The position numbers were made by a program, and so were the translations under genes. A stretch of 64,000 nt of DNA, taken from assembly GCF_003818135.1 (NCBI RefSeq), contig NZ_RPOH01000016.1, positions 1 through 64,000 on the forward strand. Direction: 5' to 3'. Source of the stretch: Buttiauxella warmboldiae (GTDB lineage: Bacteria > Pseudomonadota > Gammaproteobacteria > Enterobacterales > Enterobacteriaceae). Positions 41,201-51,128 of the stretch are shown here, piece by piece (within the stretch, counting starts at the first letter, position 1; the number at the start of each line of letters is the position of its first letter). The notes beneath the pieces are model-generated. The model was not told the DNA's origin. It ran no database searches and saw only the letters and a program-made list of their open reading frames with translations.

Positions 41201-42171
41201 CTGAATCAAGCCTTGAGCTCACCGTCGCTGACTCTTTTGCCGAGCTGTTGGGCTGCGAAATTCAGTCGGTAGATGACGATTTCTTTGCGCTTGGCGGCCA
41301 TTCACTGCTGGCGATGCGTCTTGCGGCGCGGCTGCGCCAAACGCTTGCTCAGCCCGTGAGCGTTGGGCAGGTGATGGTGGCCTCGACGGTTGGGCTGCTG
41401 GCCGAAACCCTGGCGCAAGGCCTGAGCGAAGAAGAAGCCAGCCGTGCTGGTTTTGATGCGGTGCTGCCGCTGCGCAAAGCTGGCGGGCCGACGCTCTACT
41501 GCTTCCACCCGGCATCGGGTTTTGCCTGGCAATTTAGCGTGTTACAGCGCTATCTCGATCCGCACTGGTCGATTACCGGCATTCAGTCGCCGCGACCATA
41601 CGGCCCGATGCAGCAGGCGGAAAGCCTCGATCGGGTTTGCGAAATACATCTGCAAACTCTGCGCGAGCTTCAGCCCCACGGCCCCTATTATCTGATGGGG
41701 TATTCATTGGGCGGTACGATTGCGCAAGGCATTGCGGCACGTCTCGAAGCGGCAGGTGAAGAAGTCGCGTTCCTCGGCCTGCTGGATACCTGGCCGCCTG
41801 AAACACAGAACTGGGCCGGGAAGGGGGCCAATGAACTCGATCCTTTGGTGCTGGACGAAATAAACCGCGAGCGTGAGGCCTTTGTTGCGGCCCAGCAGGG
41901 GCAGACTTCTGATGTGCTGTTCCAGGCTATCGAAGGCAACTATGGTGATGCGGTGCGTTTGCTCACCACGGCGCACAGCGTGCCGTTTGCGGGTAAAGCA
42001 ACGCTGTTTGTCGCTGAACGCACGTTACCGCAAGGTATGGACCCGCAAAAATCCTGGGCTCCGTGGATTGCTGAGTTAGAGATTTATCGCCTTGATTACG
42101 CCCACGTGGATATTATTTCCCCAAATGCGTTTGTGGAAATAGGGCCGGTGTTGCAGCGGGTGCTAGCGTAA
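38242..42171 (+). CDS. entF: Enterobactin non-ribosomal peptide synthetase EntF
   Basis: 1309 residues. The GTG at 38242 has AGGAG 6 nt upstream and overlaps the ybdZ stop; an ATG five codons later is too far from this site. Domains in order: condensation (about 15-440, HHLVVDG), adenylation for L-serine (about 460-960; FTSGSTGRPKG, NLYGPTEA, YRTGD, NGKLDRK), peptidyl carrier (LGGHSLLAM, Ser near 1020) and thioesterase (GYSLGG near 1153). It joins dihydroxybenzoate to serine and cyclises three units to enterobactin. Confidence 0.97.
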   Translation: MSELIMATAFEPPPETLPLAAAQPGIWMADRLSPQANAWSVAHYVELNGELNEALLCQAIVAGMKEADTLCMRFGEVEGEARQWIDPNASFTLPLCRDLRAEPEPEAAALALMRDDLEQDLRLASGRPLYHHQLLRINDTRWLWYQRFHHLVVDGFSFTAITRRIANIYRAFCAGQTPEPSPFTPFSDVVEEYQQYRTTNAWQRDCAFWLNKAQRLPPPATLSAKPLSGQGASSRLIRQSLRVERADFQALVERSRQQNLTAADMALGLVALWLGRLSGRAEYCAGFIFMRRLGSAALCATGPVLNVLPFGVRIEADFTLEDLAANIAGELKSLRRYQRYDAEQIQRDLGQVVSGEPLYGAVLNLKMFDYRLDFHGIEGITHQLASGPVRDLEIALYISEQGDFALEILANAERYDAQVLQQHIARLPLLLRQFAANPALRCVDAELLHISEIELIERVNDTQTSIPATTLSQLIAQQANRTPNAPALADENHQLSYREMRQQVQALARELISRGVKPGDVVAVALPRSVFLSLALQAIVEVGAAWLPLDTGYPDDRLQMMLEDAAPRLLLTSDSQLPRFSAVNGLKTFCYQSIMDTANVPKIPHLSRPEHTAYVIFTSGSTGRPKGVMVGQQAIVNRLLWMQNHYPLNGEDVVLQKTPCSFDVSVWEFFWPYIVGAQLVMAPPEAHRDPEALQQLFARYGVTTTHFVPSMLAAFVAALTNDDARAKCGTLCRVFCSGEALPTELCRQWEQLTYAPLHNLYGPTEAAVDVSWYPAFGEELARVSGSSVPIGWPVWNTGLRILDSAMRPVPPGIAGDLYLTGIQLAQGYLSRPDLTASRFVADPFAAGERMYRTGDVGRWLDDGAVEYLGRSDDQLKIRGQRIELGDIDRALQALPDVAQAVTHAGVLNQAAASGGDARQLVGYLVSASGQALPLDVMREKLCAMLPAHMVPVALVQLDSFPLSANGKLDRKALPLPEMALRGTGRAPESSLELTVADSFAELLGCEIQSVDDDFFALGGHSLLAMRLAARLRQTLAQPVSVGQVMVASTVGLLAETLAQGLSEEEASRAGFDAVLPLRKAGGPTLYCFHPASGFAWQFSVLQRYLDPHWSITGIQSPRPYGPMQQAESLDRVCEIHLQTLRELQPHGPYYLMGYSLGGTIAQGIAARLEAAGEEVAFLGLLDTWPPETQNWAGKGANELDPLVLDEINREREAFVAAQQGQTSDVLFQAIEGNYGDAVRLLTTAHSVPFAGKATLFVAERTLPQGMDPQKSWAPWIAELEIYRLDYAHVDIISPNAFVEIGPVLQRVLA

Positions 42172-42177
42172 GCAGCG

Positions 42178-42226
42178 GATGACGCTGCGCTTATTCGAGC
42201 AGGCGCGGCGTCATCTAACAGTTTTT
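42178..42226 (+). terminator. Terminator downstream of entF
   Basis: A 13-bp stem (42178-42190 with 42203-42215) with one G-T pair and a 12-nt loop is followed by TAACAG and five T residues. It lies in the 63-bp gap between convergent entF and fepC, where E. coli carries fepE. Confidence 0.85.
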
Positions 42227-42234
42227 CTTCGTTT

Positions 42235-43035
42235 TCAGCCGCGCCCTAAAGGCACCACCAGCGGCGTATGCGCCACCGGATCTTCGATAATCATGCAGCG
42301 CAGACCGTAAATCGCCTCAATAAGTTCTGGCGTGACAATCTCAGTTGGGGCGCCTTCAGCGATAATTTTGCCATCTCGCAGCGCGATTAAGTGAGTCGCG
42401 TAGCGGCAGGCCTGGTTCAAATCATGCAGCACTGCGGCAAGGGTAAAACCTTGCTTTTGGTTCAGATCGCGCAGCAGTTCCAGCAGATCAATTTGGTGGC
42501 TGATATCAAGCCAGGTTGTGGGTTCATCCAGCAGCAGAATAGAGGTCTCCTGCGCCAGCACCATCGCAATCCACGCCCGCTGGCGCTGGCCGCCTGAAAG
42601 CGTATCCACTGGCTGTTCGGCTAACTCTTCAATATTGGTCGCTTTTAACGCCTTTTCCACCGCCAGTTTGTCTTCTTCGCGCCAGCGGGAAAACAGCGGC
42701 TGGTGCGGATAACGCCCGCGCGCCACCAGTTCAGCCACGCTGATATCGCCCGGTGCGCTGGAGTTTTGCGCCAGCAAACCCACGCGGCGTGCCACCTCTT
42801 TGGTGGCAAAACGGTGGATCTCATGACCATCCAGCCAGACCTGGCCCTGCATCGGTTTCATCAGGCGGCTAAGGGTGCGCAGCAGCGTGGATTTCCCGCA
42901 GCCGTTGGGGCCAATAATGGCGGTAAATTTCCCGTCAGGAATAGCGACGGTCAGGCCGTCGGCCACCACATGGTTGCCATATCCCAACGTGAGCTGTTCG
43001 CCATGCAGGCGCGATGGATCGCTGAGGCGGCTCAT
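42235..43035 (-). CDS. fepC: Ferric enterobactin ABC transporter ATPase FepC
   Basis: 266 residues, FecE-type ATPase with Walker A GPNGCGKST, signature TLSGGQRQRAWIA, Walker B ILLLDEP and switch LHDLNQA. Powers ferric enterobactin transport across the inner membrane with FepD, FepG and FepB. Its ATG overlaps the fepG stop by 4 nt. Last gene of fepDGC. Confidence 0.97.
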   Translation of the reverse strand: MSRLSDPSRLHGEQLTLGYGNHVVADGLTVAIPDGKFTAIIGPNGCGKSTLLRTLSRLMKPMQGQVWLDGHEIHRFATKEVARRVGLLAQNSSAPGDISVAELVARGRYPHQPLFSRWREEDKLAVEKALKATNIEELAEQPVDTLSGGQRQRAWIAMVLAQETSILLLDEPTTWLDISHQIDLLELLRDLNQKQGFTLAAVLHDLNQACRYATHLIALRDGKIIAEGAPTEIVTPELIEAIYGLRCMIIEDPVAHTPLVVPLGRG

Positions 43036-44024
43036 TTTTTACGGGACTCCTGAATCAATAACGCAATTAAATAGATACCGCCAAGGCTCACGGTGACGAC
43101 CCCAACCGGTAACTGATACGGCATAAACAGGCGCTGGGCGCATAAATCTGCCGCCAGCAGCAGGGTTGCGCCGCACAGCGCGGATTGCAATAGCCCCCAG
43201 CGCGAGGTGCCGCTCAACCGCCGGGCAATATGTGGCGCCACCAGGGCGATAAAAGAGATCGGCCCCGCTAATGCGGTGGCTGCGGCGGTAAGTATCACAC
43301 CGGTGAGCATTAACATCAGGCGGGAGCGCTCAACCGACACGCCGAGCGCGCAGGCGCTGTCATCGCCCATCTCCAGCAGGCGCATCCGTCGAACCAGCAG
43401 TGCGCCAGCCAGCAGCGCGAACAGCATTAAAGGGGCGGCGGGGAAGATTTTCCCCCAGGTCAAACCGTTGAGCGAACCCGCATTCCACAGCCCGGCGGAA
43501 ATGGCGGTTTCCAGTGAGGCGTGCAGTAAGAGCCAGGTATTAAACGCGACCAGCATCGCCCGCACGCCGATACCAATAATGATCAGGCGGAAAGTTTCGA
43601 TACCGTTACGCCACGCGAGCAGCCAGACCACCAGCGCGGTAACAACGCCGCCGACCATCGCCGAGGTGGCAATCGCGGTCTGATGCTGGCCGAATAACAC
43701 CATCGCTATCAGCACGCCGCTCCAGGCACCGGTGTTAAAGCCCATCACATCCGGGCTGCCGAGGGGGTTGCGCATCAGCGACTGGAAGATTGCGCCGCTC
43801 ACGCCTAGTGCCGCGCCAATGAGTAGCGCCATCACCACGCGGGGCAAACGCCATTCGACCACGACGAGTGAAACATTACGCGGTGCGGAACCGGCCAGAG
43901 CGTCAATCACCTGGCCTACTGAAAGCGGTAAAACGCCGCTTCCCAGGCTCCATACGCCTAATGCGCAACTGAACAGCAATAGCGCCAGGCTGACGAACAG
44001 TAAGCGAGGAGAGAGACGGGTCAT
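43032..44024 (-). CDS. fepG: Ferric enterobactin ABC permease FepG
   Basis: 330 residues, FecCD/BtuC-type permease with about ten transmembrane helices and the family motifs RLPRVVMALLIGAALGVSG, RNPLGSPDVMGFNTGAW and GPISFIALVAPHIAR. Pairs with FepD to form the channel. Overlaps fepD and fepC by 4 nt at each end. Confidence 0.97.
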   Translation of the reverse strand: MTRLSPRLLFVSLALLLFSCALGVWSLGSGVLPLSVGQVIDALAGSAPRNVSLVVVEWRLPRVVMALLIGAALGVSGAIFQSLMRNPLGSPDVMGFNTGAWSGVLIAMVLFGQHQTAIATSAMVGGVVTALVVWLLAWRNGIETFRLIIIGIGVRAMLVAFNTWLLLHASLETAISAGLWNAGSLNGLTWGKIFPAAPLMLFALLAGALLVRRMRLLEMGDDSACALGVSVERSRLMLMLTGVILTAAATALAGPISFIALVAPHIARRLSGTSRWGLLQSALCGATLLLAADLCAQRLFMPYQLPVGVVTVSLGGIYLIALLIQESRKK

Positions 44025-45028
44025 GCATTCGCTCCTTTACGTTGGCGGCGCACCAGATAAATCAGCATCGGCGAGCCAATAAACGCGCTAACCACCGACA
44101 CGCGCAGTTCGCCCGGTACCAGCAGGCGGCCAATAATATCGGCGAACAGCAACAGCGCAGGCGTGGCAATCAGGGTGACGGGGAGCGACCAGCGGTGATC
44201 GGCCCCCACCAACCAGCGCGAAAGATGCGGCATCATCAGGCCGATAAACGCAATCGGGCCAACGGCTGCCGTCGCGCTGCCGCACAATAACGTGATGGCG
44301 ATTAAACCGAGCAATTGAGTGCGCGCAACTTTGCTACCCAGCGCGGTGGCGGTGTCGGTTCCCATGCTCAGGCTGTTGAGTGCACGGCTTATAAACATGG
44401 CAATGGCGCAGCCTGCCAGCACCGGCAGCACGATGATTTTCAGCGTGTCGAGGGTGCGAATATCCAGCGTGCCGGCCTGCCAGAAGCGTAACTGGTCGTA
44501 AACCACCGGGCTAAGCAGTGCGATGCCGTTGCTCAGGCCTTCCAGCACGGCGGCAAGCGCAACGCCCGCCAGTGTTAAACGCACCGGACTGAGCTGCCCG
44601 CCGCCCTGGCTGCCGGTAAATGCCACCACCAGGGCTGCGCACAGCGCACCAGCAAAGGCCATGCCGAGCAGGGCAATCGGTGAAGAAAAACTCCAGACTG
44701 CCGCGCCTAATACAATGGCAAAACTGGCTCCGGCATTGACGCCAAGCAGGCCGGGGTCGGCGAGAGGGTTACGCGTCAGCGTTTGCATCAGCGCCCCGGC
44801 AAGGCCGAGTGCGCCACCTGCGAGAATGCCTGCCAGCGTGCGCGGAAGGCGAGCGTCGAGCACGATAGTGCAATCAGCACTTCGGCATTGACCGCTGAAC
44901 GCATTGATAACGACCTCAACAGGCAGAGATTTTGCCCCAATAAGCAGACTCATCACCGCCATTAAGAGCAACAGCAAAAACAGAATCAGCAGCGTTACAA
45001 CGCGTGTTGATGGCCGTGGAAATAACAT
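44021..45028 (-). CDS. fepD: Ferric enterobactin ABC permease FepD
   Basis: 335 residues, FecCD-type permease and partner of FepG. Shows RLPRTLAGILAGGALGLAG, RNPLADPGLLGVNAGAS and GPIAFIGLMMPHLSR. First gene of fepDGC, transcribed divergently from entS across a strong Fur box. Confidence 0.97.
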   Translation of the reverse strand: MLFPRPSTRVVTLLILFLLLLLMAVMSLLIGAKSLPVEVVINAFSGQCRSADCTIVLDARLPRTLAGILAGGALGLAGALMQTLTRNPLADPGLLGVNAGASFAIVLGAAVWSFSSPIALLGMAFAGALCAALVVAFTGSQGGGQLSPVRLTLAGVALAAVLEGLSNGIALLSPVVYDQLRFWQAGTLDIRTLDTLKIIVLPVLAGCAIAMFISRALNSLSMGTDTATALGSKVARTQLLGLIAITLLCGSATAAVGPIAFIGLMMPHLSRWLVGADHRWSLPVTLIATPALLLFADIIGRLLVPGELRVSVVSAFIGSPMLIYLVRRQRKGANA

Positions 45029-45051
45029 AAATCCCTTTCATGAAAATTAAT

Positions 45052-45070
45052 GATAGTTATTATCATTATC
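45052..45070. promoter_or_regulatory. Fur box between fepD and entS
   Basis: GATAGTTATTATCATTATC matches the 19-bp Fur consensus at 16 positions. It lies in the 112-bp divergent region, 24 bp upstream of the fepD start, and should repress both fepDGC and entS when iron is plentiful. Confidence 0.92.
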
Positions 45071-45140
45071 ACTCTTATTTGTTTATGTTAGCATGAGCCG
45101 CCTCGCACCTGGAAAGAAAAATTCGCTTTAAGGCCCTGTA

Positions 45141-46397
45141 ATGAACCGCAATTCTTTGCTGCTAAATCTCAGTTTGCTCAAGACTCATCCCGCTTTTCGC
45201 GCCGTCTTCCTTGCTCGCTTTATTTCCATTGTCTCACTGGGGTTACTCGGCGTTGCCGTTCCGGTACAAATCCAGACGCTGACCGGCTCCTCGCTGCAAG
45301 TCGGTCTCGCGGTGACGCTCACCGGCAGTGCGATGTTTATCGGCCTGATGATGGGCGGGGTGCTGGCTGACAGGCACGAGCGCCGCCGTCTGATTTTAGT
45401 GGCGCGTTCCACCTGCGGCGTCGGTTTTATTGGCCTGACGATTAACGCCGCGTTGCCGGAACCTTCGCTGGCGGCAATTTATCTGCTTGGGGTGTGGGAT
45501 GGTTTCTTTGGCGCGCTTGGGGTTACCGCGCTTTTAGCCGCCACTCCCGCGCTGGTTGGGCGTGAAAATTTAATGCAGGCGAGCGCGATTACCATGCTCA
45601 CCGTACGCCTGGGGTCAGTGATTTCACCCATGATTGGCGGCCTGCTGCTGGCCTCGGGGGGCGTGGTGTGGAACTACGCGCTGGCATCGGTCGGCACTTT
45701 TATTACGCTGCTGCCGCTGCTCAGCCTGCCGAAACTGGCACCGCCGCCGCAGGCGCGTGAAAACCCGCTGCTTTCGTTGTGGAATGGGCTGCGTTTCCTC
45801 GTCGGCCATCCGGTTATCGGCGGCATTGCGTTAGTGGGAGCGCTGCTGACGATGGCGAGTGCGGTGCGCGTGTTGTATCCGGCGCTCGCCGGGCATTGGC
45901 AGATGAGCGCGGCACAAATTGGCCTGATGTACGCAGCCGTCCCGTTAGGCGCGGCAATCGGCGCGCTGACCAGTGGGCGTATCGCGCATCACGTTCGCCC
46001 GGGCATGATTATGCTGGGGACGGGAATCGTGTCGTTTATCTCCATTGGCGTCTTTAGCCTGATGCCGCTCTGGGAGCTTGGGCTGGCTTGTCTTACGCTG
46101 TTTGGCTATCTCAGCGCTATCAGTTCGCTGCTGCAATACACCCTGATTCAGACGCTGACACCGGACGGCATGTTAGGGCGCATTAATGGCCTGTGGACGG
46201 CGCAGAACGTTACGGGTGATGCGATTGGCGCGGCGATTTTAGGTGGGCTGACGGTGGCGTTAACGCCGGTTGCGGCGGCGAGTTACGGCGGTTTGGCGTT
46301 GACATTCTGCGGCGTGGCGTTGGCGATTGTGTTAGTGCAGCTACGGCGTTATCACCAGGCCGCCCCGGTACAACCCGAAGCGGCGGCTGGGAAATAA
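45141..46397 (+). CDS. entS: Enterobactin exporter EntS
   Basis: 418 residues, major facilitator superfamily, with twelve predicted helices and the family loop motif [12 protein letters not shown] between helices 2 and 3. Exports newly made enterobactin to the periplasm, from where TolC completes secretion in E. coli. AAGG lies 8 nt before the ATG. Its stop codon directly abuts that of convergent fepB, with no room for a terminator. Confidence 0.96.
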   Translation: MNRNSLLLNLSLLKTHPAFRAVFLARFISIVSLGLLGVAVPVQIQTLTGSSLQVGLAVTLTGSAMFIGLMMGGVLADRHERRRLILVARSTCGVGFIGLTINAALPEPSLAAIYLLGVWDGFFGALGVTALLAATPALVGRENLMQASAITMLTVRLGSVISPMIGGLLLASGGVVWNYALASVGTFITLLPLLSLPKLAPPPQARENPLLSLWNGLRFLVGHPVIGGIALVGALLTMASAVRVLYPALAGHWQMSAAQIGLMYAAVPLGAAIGALTSGRIAHHVRPGMIMLGTGIVSFISIGVFSLMPLWELGLACLTLFGYLSAISSLLQYTLIQTLTPDGMLGRINGLWTAQNVTGDAIGAAILGGLTVALTPVAAASYGGLALTFCGVALAIVLVQLRRYHQAAPVQPEAAAGK

Positions 46398-47363
46398 CTA
46401 CTTGCTGGCAAATAACTGGCTCATACGCTCCAGAATTTGCGTGGCGCTGTAATAATCCAAACGGAAAGTTTCGATGCCCAGCGCATATACCTGTTTATTG
46501 CGCACGGCGGGAAGGTGCGCGAGCAGCGGGTTCGCCTCAAGCGTGACGGCGTCTTTATCGTCGCTGGCGAACAGGAACAAACTCTCGCCATTCAAACCCG
46601 CCGCCAGGTTTTCCCCGCCCAGCTGTACGATATCGTGACGTTTCCCCATGCTCTGGCTGGCATGAACCGCCGCAGGCAAAGACGACAGGGTGAAGCCGAG
46701 CTGTTGGAGCAGCTTTCCCTGCGCGGATTCAGATGTCCAGAGATTCGCCGAGCGAGATGCCGGGCTGTAAACCAGCGCGGTAACCGGTTGCGGCGGCAGC
46801 GTCATATGCATTTTGGCTTCGCTTAATTGTTTATCAAAACTGGCGATTCGGTCAGCGGCTTGTTTTTCATGCCCGGTAATTTCGCCCAGTTGTGTCAACA
46901 ATTGCTGCCAGCTTTTATCGTCGTAATTGATGACAAGCGTCGGCGCAATGGCGGAAAGCTGGTCGTAAAGAGCAAGGGCGGAGTCGCCGCCGGTTGCACT
47001 AATCAAAATCAAATCAGGCAGTTGGGCGGCAACAGCTTCGGCGCTGGCTTCGCCAATATATAAACGCTGAACGTTGCGCGTTTTTGCCACCTCCCCCCAC
47101 TGGCGCAGAAAACCTTGCGTATCGGCCATACGGTTGCCCGGCGTGGTGGCGCCGCTTGCCACTACCGGCGCGTCAATGGCCAGCAGCGAGCCGGTGAGGG
47201 TTACGCTGGTGGAAACAATGCGCTGCGGCGCCTGTGCAAAGGTCTGTGCGCCACGGCTGTCGGTGATGGTGCGTGGCCAGCCTGCCGCCAGGGCAGGATG
47301 AGTGAAACTCAACAGTACCAGTGTGGGAATGGTTAAAAAAAATTTGGCCCAGGTTGACAGCAT
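46398..47363 (-). CDS. fepB: Periplasmic ferric enterobactin-binding protein FepB
   Basis: 321 residues. A signal peptide of about 26 residues ends HPALA-AG. Class III (BtuF/FepB-like) fold with [43 protein letters not shown] and the C-terminal [16 protein letters not shown]. Captures ferric enterobactin and delivers it to FepDGC. Divergent from entC across a Fur box. Confidence 0.96.
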   Translation of the reverse strand: MLSTWAKFFLTIPTLVLLSFTHPALAAGWPRTITDSRGAQTFAQAPQRIVSTSVTLTGSLLAIDAPVVASGATTPGNRMADTQGFLRQWGEVAKTRNVQRLYIGEASAEAVAAQLPDLILISATGGDSALALYDQLSAIAPTLVINYDDKSWQQLLTQLGEITGHEKQAADRIASFDKQLSEAKMHMTLPPQPVTALVYSPASRSANLWTSESAQGKLLQQLGFTLSSLPAAVHASQSMGKRHDIVQLGGENLAAGLNGESLFLFASDDKDAVTLEANPLLAHLPAVRNKQVYALGIETFRLDYYSATQILERMSQLFASK

Positions 47364-47395
47364 GTCCTTTTCTCTTTAGGTTACGATTCCGAAAG

Positions 47396-47414
47396 GCAAA
47401 TGATAATCATTATT
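47396..47414. promoter_or_regulatory. Fur box between fepB and entC
   Basis: GCAAATGATAATCATTATT matches the Fur consensus at 16 of 19 positions. It lies in the 83-bp region between divergent fepB and entCEBAH and should control both. Confidence 0.92.
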
Positions 47415-47446
47415 AATGTCATTTACCATGTTTTAACGGAGGATGC

Positions 47447-48640
47447 ATGGAAACGTCACTGGCGAAGCAGCCACAAGAAAAACGACTTACGAACACGGTA
47501 GGGCACTGCGCAGAGAGCTTTTTCTTTATGTCGCCCTATCGCAGTTTTTCAACCAGCGGCTGCTTCACCCGCCTGGAGAGTCCGGCGCTTGACGGCGCGC
47601 ATCCTCAAGGTCGCCTGCAAACGCAGCTACGTGAAGCCTTTGAAAACGCGAGAAATCACGGCATTGAAAAACCGGTGGCGGTGGGGGCGATTCCGTTCGA
47701 TACGCGGCAACCTTGCGCATTATTCATTCCCGAAAGCTGGCAGCCGTTTTCACGCGCTCAGCATCAGGACGCCGCCTGCCAAAAACAGGGCGGCCAGGGG
47801 CTGAATATCGCCTCGCGCCGGGCGATTCCTGAACAAGAGCAGTTTATGGCGATGGTGGCACATGCCGCTATCGCTACCGCGCAGCCGGATATCGACAAAG
47901 TCGTGCTCTCGCGCCTGATAGATATTGAAACCGATACGCCTGTCGATCTCGATACGCTGTTGAACCGCCTGATTAGCCAAAACCCAACCAGCTATAACTT
48001 CCACGTACCCTTGTCTGACGGCGGCTCGCTGGTGGGTGCCAGCCCGGAGCTGCTGTTACGTAAATCGGGTAACAATTTCAGTTCGCTGCCGCTGGCAGGC
48101 TCTGCACGCCGCAACAGAGAAAATCTCCAGTGTGATAGCGAGATTGGCGCCCGGCTGCTGCGCTCGAGTAAAGACCGCCACGAGCACGGGCTGGTGACTC
48201 AGGCGATGCGTGATGTTCTGCAGCCGCGCAGCCGTTCTCTGACGCTCTCCGATACGCCGGAATTAATTACTACCCCGACACTCTGGCACCTCGCCACGCC
48301 GATTTACGGCCAGATCAAAGACCGCCTCGATAATGCCCTGTCTCTTGCTTGCCTGTTGCACCCGACACCGGCATTAAGCGGTTTCCCGCATGATGTGGCA
48401 CAAAAACTGATTGCTGAACTGGAGCCGTTCGACCGTGAACTGTTTGGCGGCATCGTTGGCTGGTGCGACGCTGAAGGAAACGGTGAATGGGTGGTGACGA
48501 TTCGCTGTGCACGCGTGTGCGGCAAGCAGGTACGGCTGTTCGCCGGTGCGGGTATCGTCCCCGCCTCATCCCCTGAATCAGAATGGCGCGAAACCGGCGT
48601 AAAACTTTCCACCATGCTCAACGTTTTTGGAATCAACTAA
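47447..48640 (+). CDS. entC: Isochorismate synthase EntC
   Basis: 397 residues, chorismate-utilising enzyme. Converts chorismate to isochorismate, the first step to 2,3-dihydroxybenzoate. Core motifs: KVVLSRLIDI, GASPELLL, PLAGSARR, KDRHEHGLV, LLHPTPALSGFP and FDRELFGGIVGW. GGAGG lies 6 nt before the ATG. First gene of entCEBAH. Confidence 0.97.
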   Translation: METSLAKQPQEKRLTNTVGHCAESFFFMSPYRSFSTSGCFTRLESPALDGAHPQGRLQTQLREAFENARNHGIEKPVAVGAIPFDTRQPCALFIPESWQPFSRAQHQDAACQKQGGQGLNIASRRAIPEQEQFMAMVAHAAIATAQPDIDKVVLSRLIDIETDTPVDLDTLLNRLISQNPTSYNFHVPLSDGGSLVGASPELLLRKSGNNFSSLPLAGSARRNRENLQCDSEIGARLLRSSKDRHEHGLVTQAMRDVLQPRSRSLTLSDTPELITTPTLWHLATPIYGQIKDRLDNALSLACLLHPTPALSGFPHDVAQKLIAELEPFDRELFGGIVGWCDAEGNGEWVVTIRCARVCGKQVRLFAGAGIVPASSPESEWRETGVKLSTMLNVFGIN

Positions 48641-50257
48641 ATGGCTATCGAATTTACCCGCTGGCCGGATGATCTGGCCGCACGCTATCGCGAAAAAGGT
48701 TACTGGGCGGACCTGGCGCTGACCGACATTCTCACGCGCCACGCGCAGAACGATGCGATTGCGCTAACCGAGGGCGAGCGTCACTACAGCTACCGTGAAC
48801 TGGAAATGGCGGCAACGCGCCTGGCGTGTGCATTGCGCCGCCGGGGGCTGCAAACCGGTGAAACCGCGCTGGTGCAGCTTGGCAATGTGGCTGAGCTGTA
48901 CATTACGCTGTTTGCGCTGCTGAAAATTGGGGTGGCACCGGTTAACGCGCTGTTCAGCCACCAGCGCACGGAAATGGAAGCCTACGCCCGGCAGATCGAA
49001 CCTGCGGTGGTGATTGCCGACCGTAAACATAACTTATTCGCCCACGACGATTTTCTGGATCAACTCTGCCAGCAGAACCCGTCGCTGCGCATGGCGGTAT
49101 TGCTTAATGAAAGCGACCGCGAACGTTCGCTGAGCGCTTTTATCAATGAGCCGCAAGAAAACTTTATCGCTACCCCTTCGGCCGCTGATGAGGTGGCGTT
49201 TTTCCAGCTTTCCGGCGGTAGCACCGGCACGCCAAAACTGATTCCGCGCACCCACAACGATTACTACTACAGCATTCGCCGCAGCGTAGAAATCTGCGGT
49301 TTTGATACCGCGACGCGCTTCCTGTGCGCTATTCCTGCGGCACACAACTACGCCCTGAGTTCGCCGGGATCGCTGGGCGTGTTTTACGGCGGCGGGCGCG
49401 TGGTGCTGGCAAACGACCCGAGCGCCACGCTGTGCTTCCCGCTGATTGAACGCCACCAAATCAATGTTACCGCACTGGTGCCGCCTGCCGTCAGCCTGTG
49501 GCTACAGGCGATTGGCGAATGGGGCAGCAATAAGCCGCTGGAGTCGCTCAGGCTGCTGCAGGTGGGCGGCGCACGGTTAAGCGAAGCGCTGGCGGCGCGC
49601 ATTCCGGCAGAAATCGGCTGCCAGCTGCAGCAGGTTTTCGGCATGGCCGAGGGGCTGGTGAACTACACGCGCCTTACTGACGACAATCAACACATCTTCC
49701 AAACCCAGGGTAAACCCATGTGCCCGGACGACGAAGTTTGGGTGGCTGATGAGCACGGCAATCCGTTGCCACACGGTGCCGTGGGCCGCCTGATGACGCG
49801 CGGGCCGTACACTTTTCGCGGCTATTACCGCAGCCCGGAACACAACGCGAGCGCCTTCGATGCCAACGGTTTTTACTGTTCTGGCGATCTGATTTCCCTT
49901 GCGGAAGATGGCTACATCACGGTGCAGGGGCGCGAGAAAGATCAGATCAATCGCGGCGGAGAGAAGATCGCCGCCGAAGAGATCGAAAACCTGTTGCTGC
50001 GCCATGACGGGATCGTTCATGCCGCTCTGGTTTCAATGGAAGACAGCCTGCTGGGCGAGAAAAGCTGCGCGTTTATCGTTGGCCTGCGCCCGTTCCGCGC
50101 CGTGGAAATCCGCCGCTACCTGCGTGAGCTGGGGATTGCGGACTTCAAACTGCCGGATCGCATTGAAATGGTTGAAAGCCTGCCGCTCACGGCGGTGGGC
50201 AAAGTGGATAAAAAACGTTTGCGCCAGTTAATTGCTGATAAGCAGCTGGCTTCCTGA
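48641..50257 (+). CDS. entE: 2,3-dihydroxybenzoate-AMP ligase EntE
   Basis: 538 residues, stand-alone adenylation enzyme of the ANL superfamily. Activates 2,3-dihydroxybenzoate and loads it onto the EntB carrier domain. Shows [12 protein letters not shown] (P-loop), [18 protein letters not shown] and the C-terminal lysine in [11 protein letters not shown]. Its ATG directly follows the entC stop codon. Confidence 0.97.
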   Translation: MAIEFTRWPDDLAARYREKGYWADLALTDILTRHAQNDAIALTEGERHYSYRELEMAATRLACALRRRGLQTGETALVQLGNVAELYITLFALLKIGVAPVNALFSHQRTEMEAYARQIEPAVVIADRKHNLFAHDDFLDQLCQQNPSLRMAVLLNESDRERSLSAFINEPQENFIATPSAADEVAFFQLSGGSTGTPKLIPRTHNDYYYSIRRSVEICGFDTATRFLCAIPAAHNYALSSPGSLGVFYGGGRVVLANDPSATLCFPLIERHQINVTALVPPAVSLWLQAIGEWGSNKPLESLRLLQVGGARLSEALAARIPAEIGCQLQQVFGMAEGLVNYTRLTDDNQHIFQTQGKPMCPDDEVWVADEHGNPLPHGAVGRLMTRGPYTFRGYYRSPEHNASAFDANGFYCSGDLISLAEDGYITVQGREKDQINRGGEKIAAEEIENLLLRHDGIVHAALVSMEDSLLGEKSCAFIVGLRPFRAVEIRRYLRELGIADFKLPDRIEMVESLPLTAVGKVDKKRLRQLIADKQLAS

Positions 50258-50271
50258 TAGACGGAGAATTT

Positions 50272-51126
50272 ATGGCTATTCCAAAACTGAACGCCTACAG
50301 CTTGCCTACGGCTACCGACATCCCGGAGAACAAAGTCAGTTGGGCGTTTGAACCCGGGCGCGCGGCGCTGCTGATTCATGATATGCAGGAATATTTTATT
50401 GATTTCTGGGGCGAAAATTGCTCGATGATTCAGCAAGTTATTGCCAACATTGCCGCACTGCGTGAATACTGCAGACGCCACAACATCCCGGTTTATTACA
50501 CCGCGCAACCTAACGCTCAAAGCGATGAAGACCGGGCGCTGCTAAACGACATGTGGGGGCCGGGTTTAAACCAACATCCTGAGCGCCAGAAGGTGGTAGC
50601 GGAGCTTGCCCCGGACGAATACGACACGGTGCTGACCAAATGGCGCTACAGCGCGTTTATCCGTTCGCCGCTGGAACAGTCCCTGAAAGAGACGGGCCGC
50701 AACCAGTTAATTATTTGCGGCGTGTACGCCCATATCGGCTGCATGACCACCGCAACGGATGCCTTTATGCGTGATATCAAACCGTTTATGGTGGCCGATG
50801 CGCTGGCAGATTTCAGCCGCGAAGAACATATGATGGCGCTGAAATATACCGCCGGGCGTGCAGGGCGCGTGGTAATGACGCAGGATTTACTGCCGGAAAT
50901 GGCTCCGCAAGGCAAAGCGCAGCTGCGCGCGCTGGTGCTGCCGCTGCTTGATGAGTCCGAGATCCCCGAAGATGACGAAAACCTGATTGATTACGGCCTG
51001 GATTCGGTGCGTATGATGGCGCTGGCGGCCCGCTGGCGCAAAATTCATGCGGATATCGACTTCGTGATGCTGGCGAAAAACCCGACCATCGACGCCTGGT
51101 GGGCGCTGCTGTCGCGGGAAGCCTGA
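50272..51126 (+). CDS. entB: Isochorismatase / aryl carrier protein EntB
   Basis: 284 residues, two domains. The N-terminal isochorismatase (about 1-205; LLIHDMQEYFIDFW, SAFIRSPLE, CGVYAHIGCMTTATDAF) makes 2,3-dihydro-2,3-dihydroxybenzoate. The C-terminal aryl carrier domain holds the phosphopantetheine serine in DYGLDSVRMM (near residue 245). GGAG lies 7 nt before the ATG. Confidence 0.97.
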   Translation: MAIPKLNAYSLPTATDIPENKVSWAFEPGRAALLIHDMQEYFIDFWGENCSMIQQVIANIAALREYCRRHNIPVYYTAQPNAQSDEDRALLNDMWGPGLNQHPERQKVVAELAPDEYDTVLTKWRYSAFIRSPLEQSLKETGRNQLIICGVYAHIGCMTTATDAFMRDIKPFMVADALADFSREEHMMALKYTAGRAGRVVMTQDLLPEMAPQGKAQLRALVLPLLDESEIPEDDENLIDYGLDSVRMMALAARWRKIHADIDFVMLAKNPTIDAWWALLSREA

Positions 51127-51128
51127 GC

